From assembly GCF_001695855.1 (NCBI RefSeq), contig NZ_MBSS01000034.1, forward strand, positions 248,001 through 312,000: a DNA stretch of 64,000 bases, written 5' to 3'. Made by a program: the position numbers and the translations under genes. Each line of letters opens with the position of its first letter. Position 1 is the stretch's first letter. This document shows, one piece after another, positions 43,487 through 52,548 of this stretch. Source of the stretch: Ensifer sp. LC163 (GTDB taxonomy: Bacteria; Pseudomonadota; Alphaproteobacteria; Rhizobiales; Rhizobiaceae). A model generated the notes under the pieces. It did not search any database, was not told where the DNA came from, and saw only the letters and a list, made by a program, of their open reading frames with translations.

Positions 43487-44101
43487 ATGATCCTCTACTA
43501 TCAAACCCATTCGCCCTTTGCCCGCAAGGCGCTCGTCTTCGCCCACGAGGTGGGGATCGCCGAGCGATTGCAGGTGATCCACCATGAGACCAGCCCGACG
43601 CTGCGCAATGATGAGGTTCATGCCGAAAATCCACTCGGCAAGGTGCCGGTGCTGCTGCGCCCCGGTGATGAGGCGATCTTCGATTCCGACGTCATCTGCG
43701 CCTATTTCGATACGCTGCATGGTGGCCGCCGGCTGATCCCCGAGAGCGGCGAGGCGCGCTGGTGCGCCTTGAGATTGCAAGCCGTGGCGCAAGGGTTGGC
43801 GCAGGCGGGGATCGGGCTGCGTTGGGAAACCGAACGACGCCCGGAAGCCCTGCGCTATCCGGCCCTTGCCGACGGCTATGCTGAAAAGATCGAGCAGACC
43901 TATGACTGGCTGGAGCAGACCCTTAATGTCGACGCGCCGCTCGACATCGGCCACATCGCTATCGCCACGGCGCTGTCCTGGATGGCGTTCCGTGACCTGC
44001 CGCCGTTCCGGGATAGGACGAAGCTGAGCGCCTGGTTCGATGCCTTCGAGCACCGGCCATCCATGCGCGCGACGCCGCTTTCCGGCGCGACCCACGATTG
44101 A
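43487..44101 (+). CDS. glutathione S-transferase family protein
   Basis: The 204-residue protein has an N-terminal thioredoxin-like domain (LYYQTHSPFARKALVFAHEV, then PLGKVPVLLRPGDEAIFDSD with the cis-Pro and the Asp-Ser glutathione contact) and a helical C-terminal domain. GAGG is 4 nt before the ATG. It follows the DUF1801 gene by 112 bp on the same strand and may extend the ECF42 operon. Substrate unknown. Confidence 0.9.
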   Translation: MILYYQTHSPFARKALVFAHEVGIAERLQVIHHETSPTLRNDEVHAENPLGKVPVLLRPGDEAIFDSDVICAYFDTLHGGRRLIPESGEARWCALRLQAVAQGLAQAGIGLRWETERRPEALRYPALADGYAEKIEQTYDWLEQTLNVDAPLDIGHIAIATALSWMAFRDLPPFRDRTKLSAWFDAFEHRPSMRATPLSGATHD

Positions 44102-44141
44102 GCCTCCGGCCACATCGCGCTTGATGTAAAATAGCAGGTTG

Positions 44142-45323
44142 CTAGCAGGCGAGGTCGGCGACGACGGCGTCGAGGATCAGCATGCCGGAAGGCGTGCAGC
44201 GCAGGCGCGAATTGCCGAGCCGCTCAATAAAGCCGTGGTCGATCAGGAACTGCTCGCGATCCGGATCGGGATCGCGGCCGGAGAGCGTCTGCCAGCGGGC
44301 GAGATCGACGCCTTCCTTCAGGCGCAGGCCCATCAGCAGCAATTCGTCCGACTGGGCCTCGAGATCGAGCACTTCGCGCTCGACCATGCCGTGGCCGTAG
44401 GTTTCGACCAGTCGCAGCCATTCCTCCGGCTTGCGTTCGGTTGCCGTCGCCACCTTGGCGCCGCCGACGCTGAGGCGGCCATGGGCGCCCGGCCCGATGC
44501 CGGCATAATCGCCATAGCGCCAATAGGTGAGGTTGTGCCGGCTTTCGGCGCCGGGGCGGGCATGGTTGGAGACCTCGTAGGCGGGCATGCCGATCGCCGC
44601 GGTGATGTCCTGGGTCGCCTCGTAGAGGACCGCCGATTGTTCACCGTCCGGAACGATCAGCTTGCCGGCCTTGTGCAGGCCGAAGAAGGGCGTGCCTTCC
44701 TCGATCGTCAGCTGGTAGAGCGACAGGTGATCGACGGCATAGGAGACAGCCTCCTTGAGTTCACGCTCCCATTCCTCGACGGTCTGGTTGGGGCGGGCAT
44801 AGATCAGGTCGAAGGACATGCGGGGGAAGATGTCGCGCGCCAGCCGGATCGCTTTCAGCGCATCCTCGACATTGTGCAACCGGCCGAGAAATTTCAGGTC
44901 GCGGTCGTTCAGCGCCTGGACGCCGAGCGACACGCGGTTGACGCCGGCGGCGCGGTAGCCGTGGAAGCGCGTTGCCTCGACGCTCGAAGGGTTTGCCTCC
45001 ATGGTAATCTCGATGCCATCGGGCACGTGCCATTCACCGGCGATGCCCGAGAGGATCGCGTCGACGGTGGCGGGATCCATCAGCGATGGCGTGCCGCCGC
45101 CCATGAAGATGCTGGTGACCGTGCGTGGACCGGAGAGTTCTCGGGCCTCCGCCATTTCCTTCAGGAAGGCGGCGACGAAACGCGGCTGGTCGATCGGCTG
45201 GTGGCGCACATGGCTGTTGAAGTCGCAATAGGGGCATTTGGCCGCGCAGAACGGCCAGTGCACATAGATCCCGAAGCCGGGATCCATGCCGTCACCGAGT
45301 GCCGATAGCGTGGCCGTCTGCAT
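44142..45323 (-). CDS. hemW: radical SAM haem chaperone HemW
   Basis: The 393-residue protein has the radical-SAM cluster motif FCAAKCPYCDF with Cys at 26, 30 and 33, then FMGGGTPSLMD and a C-terminal HemN-like domain (YGDYAGIGPGAHGRLS). It is short at the N-terminus like HemW rather than true coproporphyrinogen dehydrogenase HemN. HemW carries haem to membrane targets. The ATG at 45323 has GAGAG 8 nt upstream; ATG 45338 and GTG 45350 are in frame but lack a ribosome-binding site. It lies 119 bp after rdgB. Confidence 0.9.
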   Translation of the reverse strand: MQTATLSALGDGMDPGFGIYVHWPFCAAKCPYCDFNSHVRHQPIDQPRFVAAFLKEMAEARELSGPRTVTSIFMGGGTPSLMDPATVDAILSGIAGEWHVPDGIEITMEANPSSVEATRFHGYRAAGVNRVSLGVQALNDRDLKFLGRLHNVEDALKAIRLARDIFPRMSFDLIYARPNQTVEEWERELKEAVSYAVDHLSLYQLTIEEGTPFFGLHKAGKLIVPDGEQSAVLYEATQDITAAIGMPAYEVSNHARPGAESRHNLTYWRYGDYAGIGPGAHGRLSVGGAKVATATERKPEEWLRLVETYGHGMVEREVLDLEAQSDELLLMGLRLKEGVDLARWQTLSGRDPDPDREQFLIDHGFIERLGNSRLRCTPSGMLILDAVVADLAC

Positions 45324-45442
45324 CGTTGCGTCTCTCATGCGGTAGAACACGATGACTTTAGGCCGATCGACCCGAAGTCACGAACGTGATCGCTTCTAAT
45401 AAATTGGAGCGGGATGTTGCGGAAAACCCCATACACGTTTCC

Positions 45443-46090
45443 TCAGCCCGCTCCAAGGCAGGTTTCGGCGAACATTTTGAAGGCGCGGGCACGGTGCGAC
45501 AGGGCTTGGGCGTCGCCCGGTTTCCAACCGTGTTTCTCGTCTGCGCTCATCTCGCCGAATGTGGTGTCGTAACCGAGCGGCTGGAAGACCGGATCGTAGC
45601 CAAATCCCTTGTCGCCGCGCGGCGGCCACACGACATGGCCTTCGACCTCACCGCGGAAGAGCTCGACATGGCCGTCTGGCCAGGCAAGGCAGAGCACGGA
45701 GACGAACCGGGCCGTGCGTTTTTCAGGGGCGCATGCGCCCTTGTCCTGAAGCGCGTCCTCGACTTTCTGCATCGCCATGGCAAAGTCGCGGCTGCCGTCT
45801 TCGCGCTCGGCCCAGTTGGCGGTGTAGACGCCCGGCGCGCCGCCAAGCGCGTCGATCGCCAGGCCGGAATCGTCAGAAAGCGCCGGCAGGCCCGAAGCCT
45901 TTGCGGAGGCAAGCGCCTTGATCGTCGCGTTTTCTTCAAAGGTCGTGCCGGTTTCGTCCGGCTCGACGAAGTTGAGGTCGGCTGCCGACCTGGCCTCGAA
46001 GCCGAGCGGTCCGATCAGGTCGCGGATCTCGCGGATCTTGCCGGCATTGTGGCTGGCGACGACGAGCGTCTTGTCATCCAGTGTGCGCAT
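45443..46090 (-). CDS. rdgB: XTP/dITP diphosphatase
   Basis: The 215-residue house-cleaning pyrophosphatase hydrolyses ITP, dITP and XTP, preventing their incorporation into nucleic acids. It has the Ham1 motif [13 protein letters not shown] at the N-terminus, [20 protein letters not shown] and the C-terminal [10 protein letters not shown] with FGEMSADEK. It lies between the VOC gene and hemW in the rph operon. Confidence 0.96.
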   Translation of the reverse strand: MRTLDDKTLVVASHNAGKIREIRDLIGPLGFEARSAADLNFVEPDETGTTFEENATIKALASAKASGLPALSDDSGLAIDALGGAPGVYTANWAEREDGSRDFAMAMQKVEDALQDKGACAPEKRTARFVSVLCLAWPDGHVELFRGEVEGHVVWPPRGDKGFGYDPVFQPLGYDTTFGEMSADEKHGWKPGDAQALSHRARAFKMFAETCLGAG

Positions 46091-46126
46091 GATGTGTCGT
46101 CTCGTAAAGGGCGGCCAGGCCGCGGT

Positions 46127-46546
46127 TCATTCGATGGACCAGAGGCCCGGTTCCGCGCATTCGAGGCTGTTGCCGGCCGGATCGCGGAAGTAGAAGGAGC
46201 GCGCGCCGTTCGGCCAGCGAACATCGGCTTCGATCACGACACCTGCCGTTTCCAGCTTTTCCTTCCACACGCCGAGCGCCTCAGCGGAAACGCGAAAGCA
46301 CATGTGTCCCTGGCCGGTGGAGCCATGCGGCGGCACCGGCAGGGGGGCATCCGGCGAAGGCGGCTTGACCGTTTCCGCCGGATTGAAAATCAGGAGAACG
46401 CCTGGGCCGCAGCGGAAGAACACATGCCGGTTGCCGGCGCGCGTGATCTTTTCCAGCCCGAGCACGCCGCCGTAGAAGGCCTCGGCGCCGTCGATATCTT
46501 CCGCATAGAGGGCGGTCTCAAGAATGCCTTCCAGCGCCGGGGCCAT
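46127..46546 (-). CDS. VOC family protein (glyoxalase/bleomycin-resistance fold)
   Basis: The 139-residue protein has one VOC domain: LETALYAEDIDGAEAFYGGV at the start, GHMCFRVSAEALGVWKEKLE with a metal-ligand His, and SFYFRDPAGNSLECAEPG with a ligand Glu near the end. Its substrate is unknown. AGAAGGA is 8 nt before the ATG. It lies 17 bp after rph and 36 bp before rdgB, so it is an operon member between two nucleic-acid-metabolism genes. Confidence 0.88.
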   Translation of the reverse strand: MAPALEGILETALYAEDIDGAEAFYGGVLGLEKITRAGNRHVFFRCGPGVLLIFNPAETVKPPSPDAPLPVPPHGSTGQGHMCFRVSAEALGVWKEKLETAGVVIEADVRWPNGARSFYFRDPAGNSLECAEPGLWSIE

Positions 46547-46563
46547 CGTCCGCGTCCTTCTCG

Positions 46564-47283
46564 TCAGCCGGCGATCGCCTGCTTCTGCAGCGCGACAAGA
46601 TCGGCAATGCCGGTCTTTGCAAGTCCCAGCAGGCTTGCGAATTCTTCTTCCGAGAAGGGCTTGCCTTCGGCCGTGCCCTGGATCTCGACGATGCCGCCGG
46701 TTCCGGTCATGACGAAATTCGCGTCGGTCTCGGCGGCGGAATCCTCGAGGTAGTCGAGATCGATGATCGACTGGCTGGCGAAGATGCCGCAGGAGATGGC
46801 GGCGACATGGTCCTTCAGGACCTTCTCGACCTTCACCATGTTGCGGGCTTCCATCCACTTCAGACAGTCGTGCAGCGCCACCCAGGCGCCGGTGATCGAG
46901 GCCGTGCGCGTGCCGCCATCAGCCTGAATAACGTCGCAGTCGATCGAGATCTGGCGTTCGCCGAGTGCGGGCAGGTCGACGACGGCGCGCAGCGACCGGC
47001 CGATCAGACGCTGGATCTCCTGCGTACGGCCGCTCTGCTTGCCGCTTGAGGCTTCGCGACGCATGCGCTCGCCGGTGGCGCGGGGCAGCATGCCGTATTC
47101 CGCCGTCACCCAACCCTTGCCGCCATTGCGAAGCCAGGCCGGAACCTTCTCCTCAAGGCTGGCGGTGCACAGCACGTGCGTATCGCCGAACCGCACCAGA
47201 CAGGAGCCTTCCGCATGCTTGGAGAAATTGCGCTCGAACGAAACCTTGCGCATTTGGTCGATTTTTCTGCCGGATGGCCGCAT
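46564..47283 (-). CDS. rph: ribonuclease PH
   Basis: The 239-residue phosphorolytic 3'-5' exonuclease trims tRNA 3' ends. It starts [18 protein letters not shown] and has [20 protein letters not shown], the phosphate-binding [13 protein letters not shown], and [20 protein letters not shown] with the catalytic Asp. TAGGAG is 7 nt before the ATG at 47283. It is divergent from hrcA, with a mosaic repeat in between. It heads the rph-VOC-rdgB-hemW operon. Confidence 0.96.
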   Translation of the reverse strand: MRPSGRKIDQMRKVSFERNFSKHAEGSCLVRFGDTHVLCTASLEEKVPAWLRNGGKGWVTAEYGMLPRATGERMRREASSGKQSGRTQEIQRLIGRSLRAVVDLPALGERQISIDCDVIQADGGTRTASITGAWVALHDCLKWMEARNMVKVEKVLKDHVAAISCGIFASQSIIDLDYLEDSAAETDANFVMTGTGGIVEIQGTAEGKPFSEEEFASLLGLAKTGIADLVALQKQAIAG

Positions 47284-47317
47284 CATCAAACTCCTATCGT
47301 GTCTGGTGAGCCTTCTA

Positions 47318-47420
47318 CTGCATAATTCCCTGAATCGGAATCGATTTAGGGACAAAATTATGCAGCAGTTCAAAGTGCTACAGCGACCTTTGCGCGCCTT
47401 AGGGACGCGCGGCGCTGTAG
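47318..47420. repeat. mosaic palindromic repeat (full copy, reverse order)
   Basis: CTGCATAATTCCCTGAATCG pairs with CGATTTAGGG..AATTATGCAG (ending 47365). Then CTACAGCG (47378-47385) pairs with CGCTGTAG (47413-47420), with inner arms GCGCG/CGCGC. It is the 9584-9684 unit read from the other side. It occupies the rph-hrcA divergent promoter region. Confidence 0.78.
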
Positions 47421-47544
47421 AGCATGGCGCAGCCAAGGGGAACCGGTGGATGGCGGGCGATCAGGGCGATTTTTCCCTTTTGCCATCGGGCGCCGGGATC
47501 ACTATATTTCCGGCGGCAGGATTGGCCTGCGAACATGGAGCGAC

Positions 47545-48624
47545 ATGGTACTGCGCAATCCCGGAGTGACCGATATCGCGGCGGCGCTGGACGAGCGTTC
47601 CGGTGAAATCTTCCGTCGCATCGTCGAAACCTATTTGAACAGCGGAGAACCTCTCGGCTCACGCAACCTTTCGCGGTTGTTGCCGATGTCGTTGTCGCCG
47701 GCCTCCGTGCGCAATGTGATGAGCGACCTGGAAGATCTGGGGCTGATCTACTCGCCGCACATCAGCGCCGGCCGCCTGCCGACGCAGACGGGCCTGCGCT
47801 TCTTCGTCGACGCCTTCATGCAGGTCGGCAATCTCTCGCCGGAGGATCGTGCCTCGATCGATCGGCACGTGCGGCTGAGCGACCATGCCCAGCCGGTCGA
47901 TGCGCTGCTGGCAGAGGCGAGCCAGATGCTGTCGGGCATGTCGCGCGGCGCCGGTCTCGTCATCACGGCCAAGAACGATCCGGTGCTCAAGCATGTGGAG
48001 TTCATCCGGCTGGCGCCCACCAAGGCGCTTGCCGTGCTCGTCGGCGAGCATGATCAGGTCGAAAACCGCATCATCGAGCTTCCCGCCGGTGTGACGAGCT
48101 CACAATTGACGGAAGCGGCGAATTTCCTGAACGCCCATCTGGCCGGCCAGACCATCGGCGAGGTGCGCTCGCAACTTGAAACGGTCAAGCAGACGGTCCG
48201 CAGCGAACTCGATGCCCTGTCGCAGGATCTGGTCGAGCGCGGGCTGGCGATCTGGTCCGGCAATGAGGGTGATGAAAAGCCGGCACGATTGATCGTTCGC
48301 GGTCGCGCGAACCTGCTCGAGGGTCTGGAGGGAACCGAAGATATCGACCGCCTGCGCATGCTCTTCGACGACCTGGAAAAAAAGGATAGCCTGATCGAAC
48401 TGCTCGATCTCGCCGAGAGCGGCCCGGGTGTCAGGATCTTTATCGGTTCGGAGAACAAGTTGTTTTCATTGTCCGGTTCGTCGCTGATCGTTGCGCCCTA
48501 TCGCGACAGCGAAGATCGGATCGTCGGCGCCGTCGGTGTCATCGGTCCGACGCGGCTCAATTACTCGCGCATCGTGCCGATGGTCGATTATACCGCGCAG
48601 TTGATGTCGCGGCTTTCGCGCTGA
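47545..48624 (+). CDS. hrcA: heat-inducible transcription repressor HrcA
   Basis: The 359-residue repressor normally binds CIRCE elements of chaperone operons. It has an N-terminal winged helix ([40 protein letters not shown]), the [18 protein letters not shown] segment and the C-terminal [20 protein letters not shown] signature. GGAG is 4 nt before the ATG at 47545. It precedes grpE by 164 bp, the usual rhizobial arrangement. No CIRCE was seen in this window. Confidence 0.96.
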   Translation: MVLRNPGVTDIAAALDERSGEIFRRIVETYLNSGEPLGSRNLSRLLPMSLSPASVRNVMSDLEDLGLIYSPHISAGRLPTQTGLRFFVDAFMQVGNLSPEDRASIDRHVRLSDHAQPVDALLAEASQMLSGMSRGAGLVITAKNDPVLKHVEFIRLAPTKALAVLVGEHDQVENRIIELPAGVTSSQLTEAANFLNAHLAGQTIGEVRSQLETVKQTVRSELDALSQDLVERGLAIWSGNEGDEKPARLIVRGRANLLEGLEGTEDIDRLRMLFDDLEKKDSLIELLDLAESGPGVRIFIGSENKLFSLSGSSLIVAPYRDSEDRIVGAVGVIGPTRLNYSRIVPMVDYTAQLMSRLSR

Positions 48625-48657
48625 AGCAGCGCTTTTGGCCACAGACAGCATTGAACC

Positions 48658-48686
48658 CTTGATTTTTCGGCCCTAAACCTCGATAT
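48658..48686 (+). promoter_or_regulatory. candidate heat-shock type promoter of grpE
   Basis: CTTGAT at 48658-48663 followed after 15-17 nt by CTCGATAT resembles the alphaproteobacterial RpoH pattern (CTTGAA ... CCATAT-like). It lies about 100 bp before grpE. The match is partial. Confidence 0.3.
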
Positions 48687-48788
48687 CGGCATCAAATCCA
48701 GTCACTGGCATTTTTACGCCATCCGGCCATCGTTGCGCGCGGGCGTGAAAATGCGAAAGAAAAGACAGACGATACACCGGAGAACGTC

Positions 48789-49400
48789 ATGACCGACGAG
48801 ACAAACAAGCACGGACACGAAGCTGCCGCGATCGACGAGGCAGTCAACGCTACGCCCGAGGCTGTGGAAGCGGCGCCGGTTGCCGAACCCGATCCGCTGG
48901 AACTTGCCAGGGCGGAGAACAACGACCTGCGCGACAAGTACCTCAGGCTCGCAGCCGAGATGGACAACCTGCGCCGCCGCACCGAGCGCGACGTCAAGGA
49001 TGCCAAGTCCTATTCGGTTGCCGGTTTCGCCCGCGACATGCTCGCCGTCTCCGACAATCTGCGCCGTGCGCTCGATGCGATCCCGGCCGAAGCGAAGGAG
49101 GCCGGCGAAGCGGGCCTCACCACGCTAATCGAAGGCGTCGAGATGACCGAGCGCGCCATGCTGTCGGCGCTGGAGCGTCATGGCGTGAAGAAGCTGGAGC
49201 CGGAAGGCCAGAAGTTCGACCCGAACTTCCACCAGGCAATGTTCGAGATCCCGAACGCCGATGTGCCGAACAACACAGTGCTGCAGGTCGTTCAGGCCGG
49301 TTACACCATCGGCGATCGCGTCCTGCGCCCGGCCATGGTCGGCGTTTCCAAGGGCGGCCCGAAGGCGGCCGTTGCGGAAGGCGATAGCCCCGCCGCCTGA
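48789..49400 (+). CDS. grpE: nucleotide exchange factor GrpE
   Basis: The 203-residue DnaK co-chaperone has an acidic Ala/Glu-rich N-terminus, a long coiled-coil ([33 protein letters not shown]) and the C-terminal beta-wing with the GrpE signature ([20 protein letters not shown]). It has a strong terminator 21 bp downstream. dnaK/dnaJ are not in the window. Confidence 0.97.
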   Translation: MTDETNKHGHEAAAIDEAVNATPEAVEAAPVAEPDPLELARAENNDLRDKYLRLAAEMDNLRRRTERDVKDAKSYSVAGFARDMLAVSDNLRRALDAIPAEAKEAGEAGLTTLIEGVEMTERAMLSALERHGVKKLEPEGQKFDPNFHQAMFEIPNADVPNNTVLQVVQAGYTIGDRVLRPAMVGVSKGGPKAAVAEGDSPAA

Positions 49401-49421
49401 GTAGCGGTCTGATCCATTTCA

Positions 49422-49454
49422 ACGCCGCGCGTCCATCCGGACGCGCGGCGTTTT
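49422..49454 (+). terminator. grpE intrinsic terminator
   Basis: A perfect 12-bp stem, CGCCGCGCGTCC against GGACGCGCGGCG, with a 4-nt loop is followed by TTTT. The arms share the GCGCGTC/GACGCGC core of the mosaic repeats, so it may derive from such an element. Confidence 0.85.
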
Positions 49455-49465
49455 CGTTTAGCTGA

Positions 49466-50701
49466 TCAACCGAACAGCTGCCGCAGGTGATCGTTGAGGA
49501 AGCGCCCTTCCGGATCCACCTTTGCCCTCAATGCCCGGAAGTCGCCGGACCGTGGATAAAGCGCGGTCACGTCCTCGGCGCCGAGGAAATGCAGCTTTCC
49601 CCAATGCGGCCGCGAGCCGTACTGGCGCAGGATCGTATCGACATCCCTGAGATACTCCCAGTAGTCCGTGCCCGGCTCACCGGAGACGGAAAGCGTGATC
49701 GAATCCTGCTCGTAGAACGGGCTGATCCAGCCGGTGTCGCCGGCCGTGAAGCGGTATTCGATCGGGTAGATGCAGGTGGGGTGCTTTTCCAGCATCAGCT
49801 TGCGCACCGCTCTCACGGCATCCTTGCCATGGGCGACGGGCACCGCATATTCGAGCTCGTGGAAGTTCGGCACATATTCGATCGGATAGATTTCGGAGGA
49901 ATAGGCGATCTTCTCGAAGCCCTGTTCCATCGGCGGCCGGTCGGTGATGTCGATCACCTTCATCTCGCAGACATCGGCGATCTTCGTTGTCGTGGAGACC
50001 GAGGACGTGTCCGGCAGGCAGTAGCAGTGCCGGCTTTCGGGAACCGGGCACCAGAAGAAGCCGAAATGCCGGTGTTTGGCGGCGAGTTCGTCGTGCTGCT
50101 CCATGCATTCGTCGAAGTCGCAGCGCCACAGCTTTTCGTGCAGATTGTAGCTATCCATCGCCTGCAGCGTGATCTCGGAGATGACGCCGAGCATGCCGAC
50201 CGAAACGCGGGCCGCCTCCAGCAGATCCGGCGTCGTCTCATCGACGACGAGAATGCTGCCGTCCGGCTCTACCAGCCGCATGCCGACGATCTGCGAGGCC
50301 ATGTTGCCGAGCGCGGCACCGGTGCCGTGCGTGCCGGTGGTCAGCGCCCCCGCCAGCGCCTGGCTGTCGATATCGCCCTGGTTGATCAGGGAGAGGCCGT
50401 TCGACTTCAGCACCTTGCCCAATTGGTTGATCGTCGTTCCCGCCCGGACCGCGACGCGCTTGCGCGCCTGGTCGATGTCGACCACGCCCTGCATGCTGGA
50501 GAGCGTCAGCTGCAGCCCGCTGGTCAGCGCCACCGGCGTGAAGGAATGGCCAGAGCCGGCGCAGCGCACATTGAGCCCCTGCGACGTCGCCTCGCGGACC
50601 ATCTCGGCGAGCGCCGCTTCGCTCTCGGGCGCGCCGCGATGGCGCACGATGCAGGATTGGTTTCCGACCCAGTTGCGCCAGTGGCCGCCCGCCTGAAGCA
50701 T
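49466..50701 (-). CDS. FAD-linked oxidase (D-arabinono-1,4-lactone oxidase / VAO family)
   Basis: The 411-residue flavoprotein has a PCMH-type FAD-binding N-terminal half (GLNVRCAGSGHSFTPVALTS, then GALTTGTHGTGAALGNMASQ) and a C-terminal ALO domain ending with HWGKLHFLG and FRALRAKVDPEGRFLNDHL. The HWGK motif is typical of aldonolactone oxidases. The physiological sugar lactone or polyol is unknown. GAGG is 8 nt before the ATG at 50701; the open frame further upstream overlaps the SDR gene. It is co-transcribed with the SDR 14 bp upstream. Confidence 0.9.
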   Translation of the reverse strand: MLQAGGHWRNWVGNQSCIVRHRGAPESEAALAEMVREATSQGLNVRCAGSGHSFTPVALTSGLQLTLSSMQGVVDIDQARKRVAVRAGTTINQLGKVLKSNGLSLINQGDIDSQALAGALTTGTHGTGAALGNMASQIVGMRLVEPDGSILVVDETTPDLLEAARVSVGMLGVISEITLQAMDSYNLHEKLWRCDFDECMEQHDELAAKHRHFGFFWCPVPESRHCYCLPDTSSVSTTTKIADVCEMKVIDITDRPPMEQGFEKIAYSSEIYPIEYVPNFHELEYAVPVAHGKDAVRAVRKLMLEKHPTCIYPIEYRFTAGDTGWISPFYEQDSITLSVSGEPGTDYWEYLRDVDTILRQYGSRPHWGKLHFLGAEDVTALYPRSGDFRALRAKVDPEGRFLNDHLRQLFG

Positions 50702-50715
50702 ATCTTTCCCCTCTC

Positions 50716-51483
50716 TCAGACCGCTGTGAAGCAATTGTCGACGAACAGATGCGTGCCGTTGACGAAGCTTGCCTCGTCGCTGGCGAGAAACAGCGCGGCA
50801 TTGGCGACCTCTTTCGGGTCGCACATCCGTCCCTGCTGGGCGGCGATCGCCGCTTCCGACACGTCGACGCCGTATTTGCTGAGACCGACGAGCTCGCGCT
50901 TGCCGTGGTCGGTGGCGATGAAGCCGGGGCAGACGGCGTTGCAGCGGATGCCCCGGTCGCGGAATTCGACGGCGATCGCCCGGGCGAACATATGGCAGGC
51001 GCCCTTGGTCGTGTCGTAGAGCACCTCCATCGGTGTCGCCGCCACCGCCGAGATCGACGAGGTGCAGACGATGCTGCCGCCGCCGGCGGCCAGCATGCCC
51101 GGAAGCACCGCCTTGGTCATCAGGAACATGCTGCGCACGTTGACGGCCATCAGCCGGTCCCACTCGTCCTCTTCCGTTTCGAGGAAGGGCCCGACCGCCA
51201 GGATGCCGGCGTGGTTGAAGAGTACGGTGATGGCGCCGAAGGCCGCCTCGACCGCCTTGACGGCCGCGCTTACCTCCGCAGAAATCGAGACGTCGGCGGG
51301 CGCAAAGACTGCCTCGCCACCGTTTGCACGGATGGCGGCGGCAACTTCTTCGCCCTTGCTGCGCGGCAGATCGACGATGCCGACCTTCGCCCCCTCACGG
51401 GCAAAGAGTTCGGATGCGGCAAGCCCACAGCCGCCGGCGCCACCGCTGATCAAAGCCACTTTTCCGGAAAGCCTGCCTGCCAT
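50716..51483 (-). CDS. SDR family oxidoreductase
   Basis: The 255-residue classical short-chain dehydrogenase has the cofactor motif SGGAGGCGLAASELF, DLPRS as NAD-preferring acidic residue after beta-2, NHAG, and a catalytic Ser and YDTTK. A C-terminal ATDHGKRELVG loop follows. Its pairing with the FAD oxidase suggests two-step oxidation of a sugar or polyol through a lactone; that is inference from the neighbour. It is the first gene of the pair. Confidence 0.9.
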   Translation of the reverse strand: MAGRLSGKVALISGGAGGCGLAASELFAREGAKVGIVDLPRSKGEEVAAAIRANGGEAVFAPADVSISAEVSAAVKAVEAAFGAITVLFNHAGILAVGPFLETEEDEWDRLMAVNVRSMFLMTKAVLPGMLAAGGGSIVCTSSISAVAATPMEVLYDTTKGACHMFARAIAVEFRDRGIRCNAVCPGFIATDHGKRELVGLSKYGVDVSEAAIAAQQGRMCDPKEVANAALFLASDEASFVNGTHLFVDNCFTAV

Positions 51484-51515
51484 CGCATCCTCCTGCGCTC
51501 AAGCGCCGCGCCTAC

Positions 51516-51619
51516 CGCACAATTCCTTAAATCGGAATCGATTTAAGGAGAAAATCATGCAGCAGGTTTAAGCGTTACAGCGTCCTTTACGCGTCATATT
51601 TGACGCGCGGCGCTGTAAT
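51516..51619. repeat. mosaic palindromic repeat (full copy, reverse order)
   Basis: CCTTAAATCG (51525-51534) pairs with CGATTTAAGG (51539-51548) inside a decayed CGCACAATT..ATCATGCAG outer arm. GTTACAGCG (51574-51582) pairs with CGCTGTAAT, with inner GCGTC/GACGC. It lies between the SDR and LuxR genes and runs into the 5' part of the longest LuxR frame. Confidence 0.75.
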
Positions 51620-51722
51620 GCGGTGCGACGATCTCGGTCCCTCATCGGATGAATTATTGTTGACGAAGTGGCGGCTGTCGATATCCCATGGGGGATACGG
51701 GGAAGGGGAGAGTTCGACGCGG

Positions 51723-52529
51723 ATGCTGGCTCGGGAATCGGCCGATATTTCGGCCATGATCGGATTGATCGGAACGCAGGATTTCGGCGGAGCGCTCGAC
51801 CGCATGCTGCGCTCGGTCGCAAGCTTCGACCTTTCGGTCGCCTTCGCCTATCCCTATGACAACAGGCCGATCGTGCTGCATGACGGCTATACCGCCAAGG
51901 TGTCCGCCAGCGCGCTTTCCGCCTATCTCGGCGGTGCCTATCTGCTCGACCCGTTCTATGTCGCCTGCAGCGGCGATCAGCCGCCGGGACTGTGGCGCAT
52001 GCGTGAGCTGGCGCCCGACCAGTTCTTCCATTCGGATTTTTCAAGCTCGGCCGAGGTGCATCCCTGCGTCTCGATGGAAAGCGGGGTCCTGGTCGAGGAG
52101 ATCGGCTTCGTCATTCCGCTCGATGACGGCGTGCAGGCCACCTATTCCCTGATGCGCGGCCGCGGCGGCTCGCCGTTCAGCGACGAGGAACTGGAACGCC
52201 TGAGGATCTACGAGCCGATCGTGCGAGAGGCCGTGCGCTCGAACTGGCGCCAGCAAAACCACGCCGCCCCGGCACCACCGAGGGATGACGACGCGATCGA
52301 GACCGCGTTCGACAGCCTCTGTGCCGATCGCCTGACCCGGCAGCAACGCAACATCGTGCGGCTGATCCTGCGGGGACACAGCAATCTGTCGATCGGCAAG
52401 ACGATGAACATCGCCGAAGGAACCGTCCGCATTCACCGCAAGAACATCTATCGCCGGCTCGACATTTCGAGCCAGGGCGCACTGTTTCGGATTTTCATTG
52501 ATCATTTGAACCGGCGTCAGCTCTACTGA
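51723..52529 (+). CDS. LuxR family transcriptional regulator
   Basis: The protein has an N-terminal region of unknown ligand specificity and a C-terminal LuxR helix-turn-helix (RLTRQQRNIVRLILRGHSNL, then GTVRIHRKNIYRRLDISSQ). I chose the ATG at 51723 (268 residues): the frame is open back to 51600 but that part is repeat sequence. GGGGAG lies a long 12 nt upstream, so the start is uncertain. The N-terminal half is not a clear autoinducer or response-regulator domain. No luxI-like gene is near. Confidence 0.8.
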   Translation: MLARESADISAMIGLIGTQDFGGALDRMLRSVASFDLSVAFAYPYDNRPIVLHDGYTAKVSASALSAYLGGAYLLDPFYVACSGDQPPGLWRMRELAPDQFFHSDFSSSAEVHPCVSMESGVLVEEIGFVIPLDDGVQATYSLMRGRGGSPFSDEELERLRIYEPIVREAVRSNWRQQNHAAPAPPRDDDAIETAFDSLCADRLTRQQRNIVRLILRGHSNLSIGKTMNIAEGTVRIHRKNIYRRLDISSQGALFRIFIDHLNRRQLY

Positions 52530-52548
52530 CAGCCGGTTGAGGGCCGCT

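Noticed and set aside
47421-48788. A CIRCE operator for HrcA near hrcA or grpE
   Set aside because: No TTAGCACTC-N9-GAGTGCTAA or close variant was found; the HrcA target is probably groESL outside the window.
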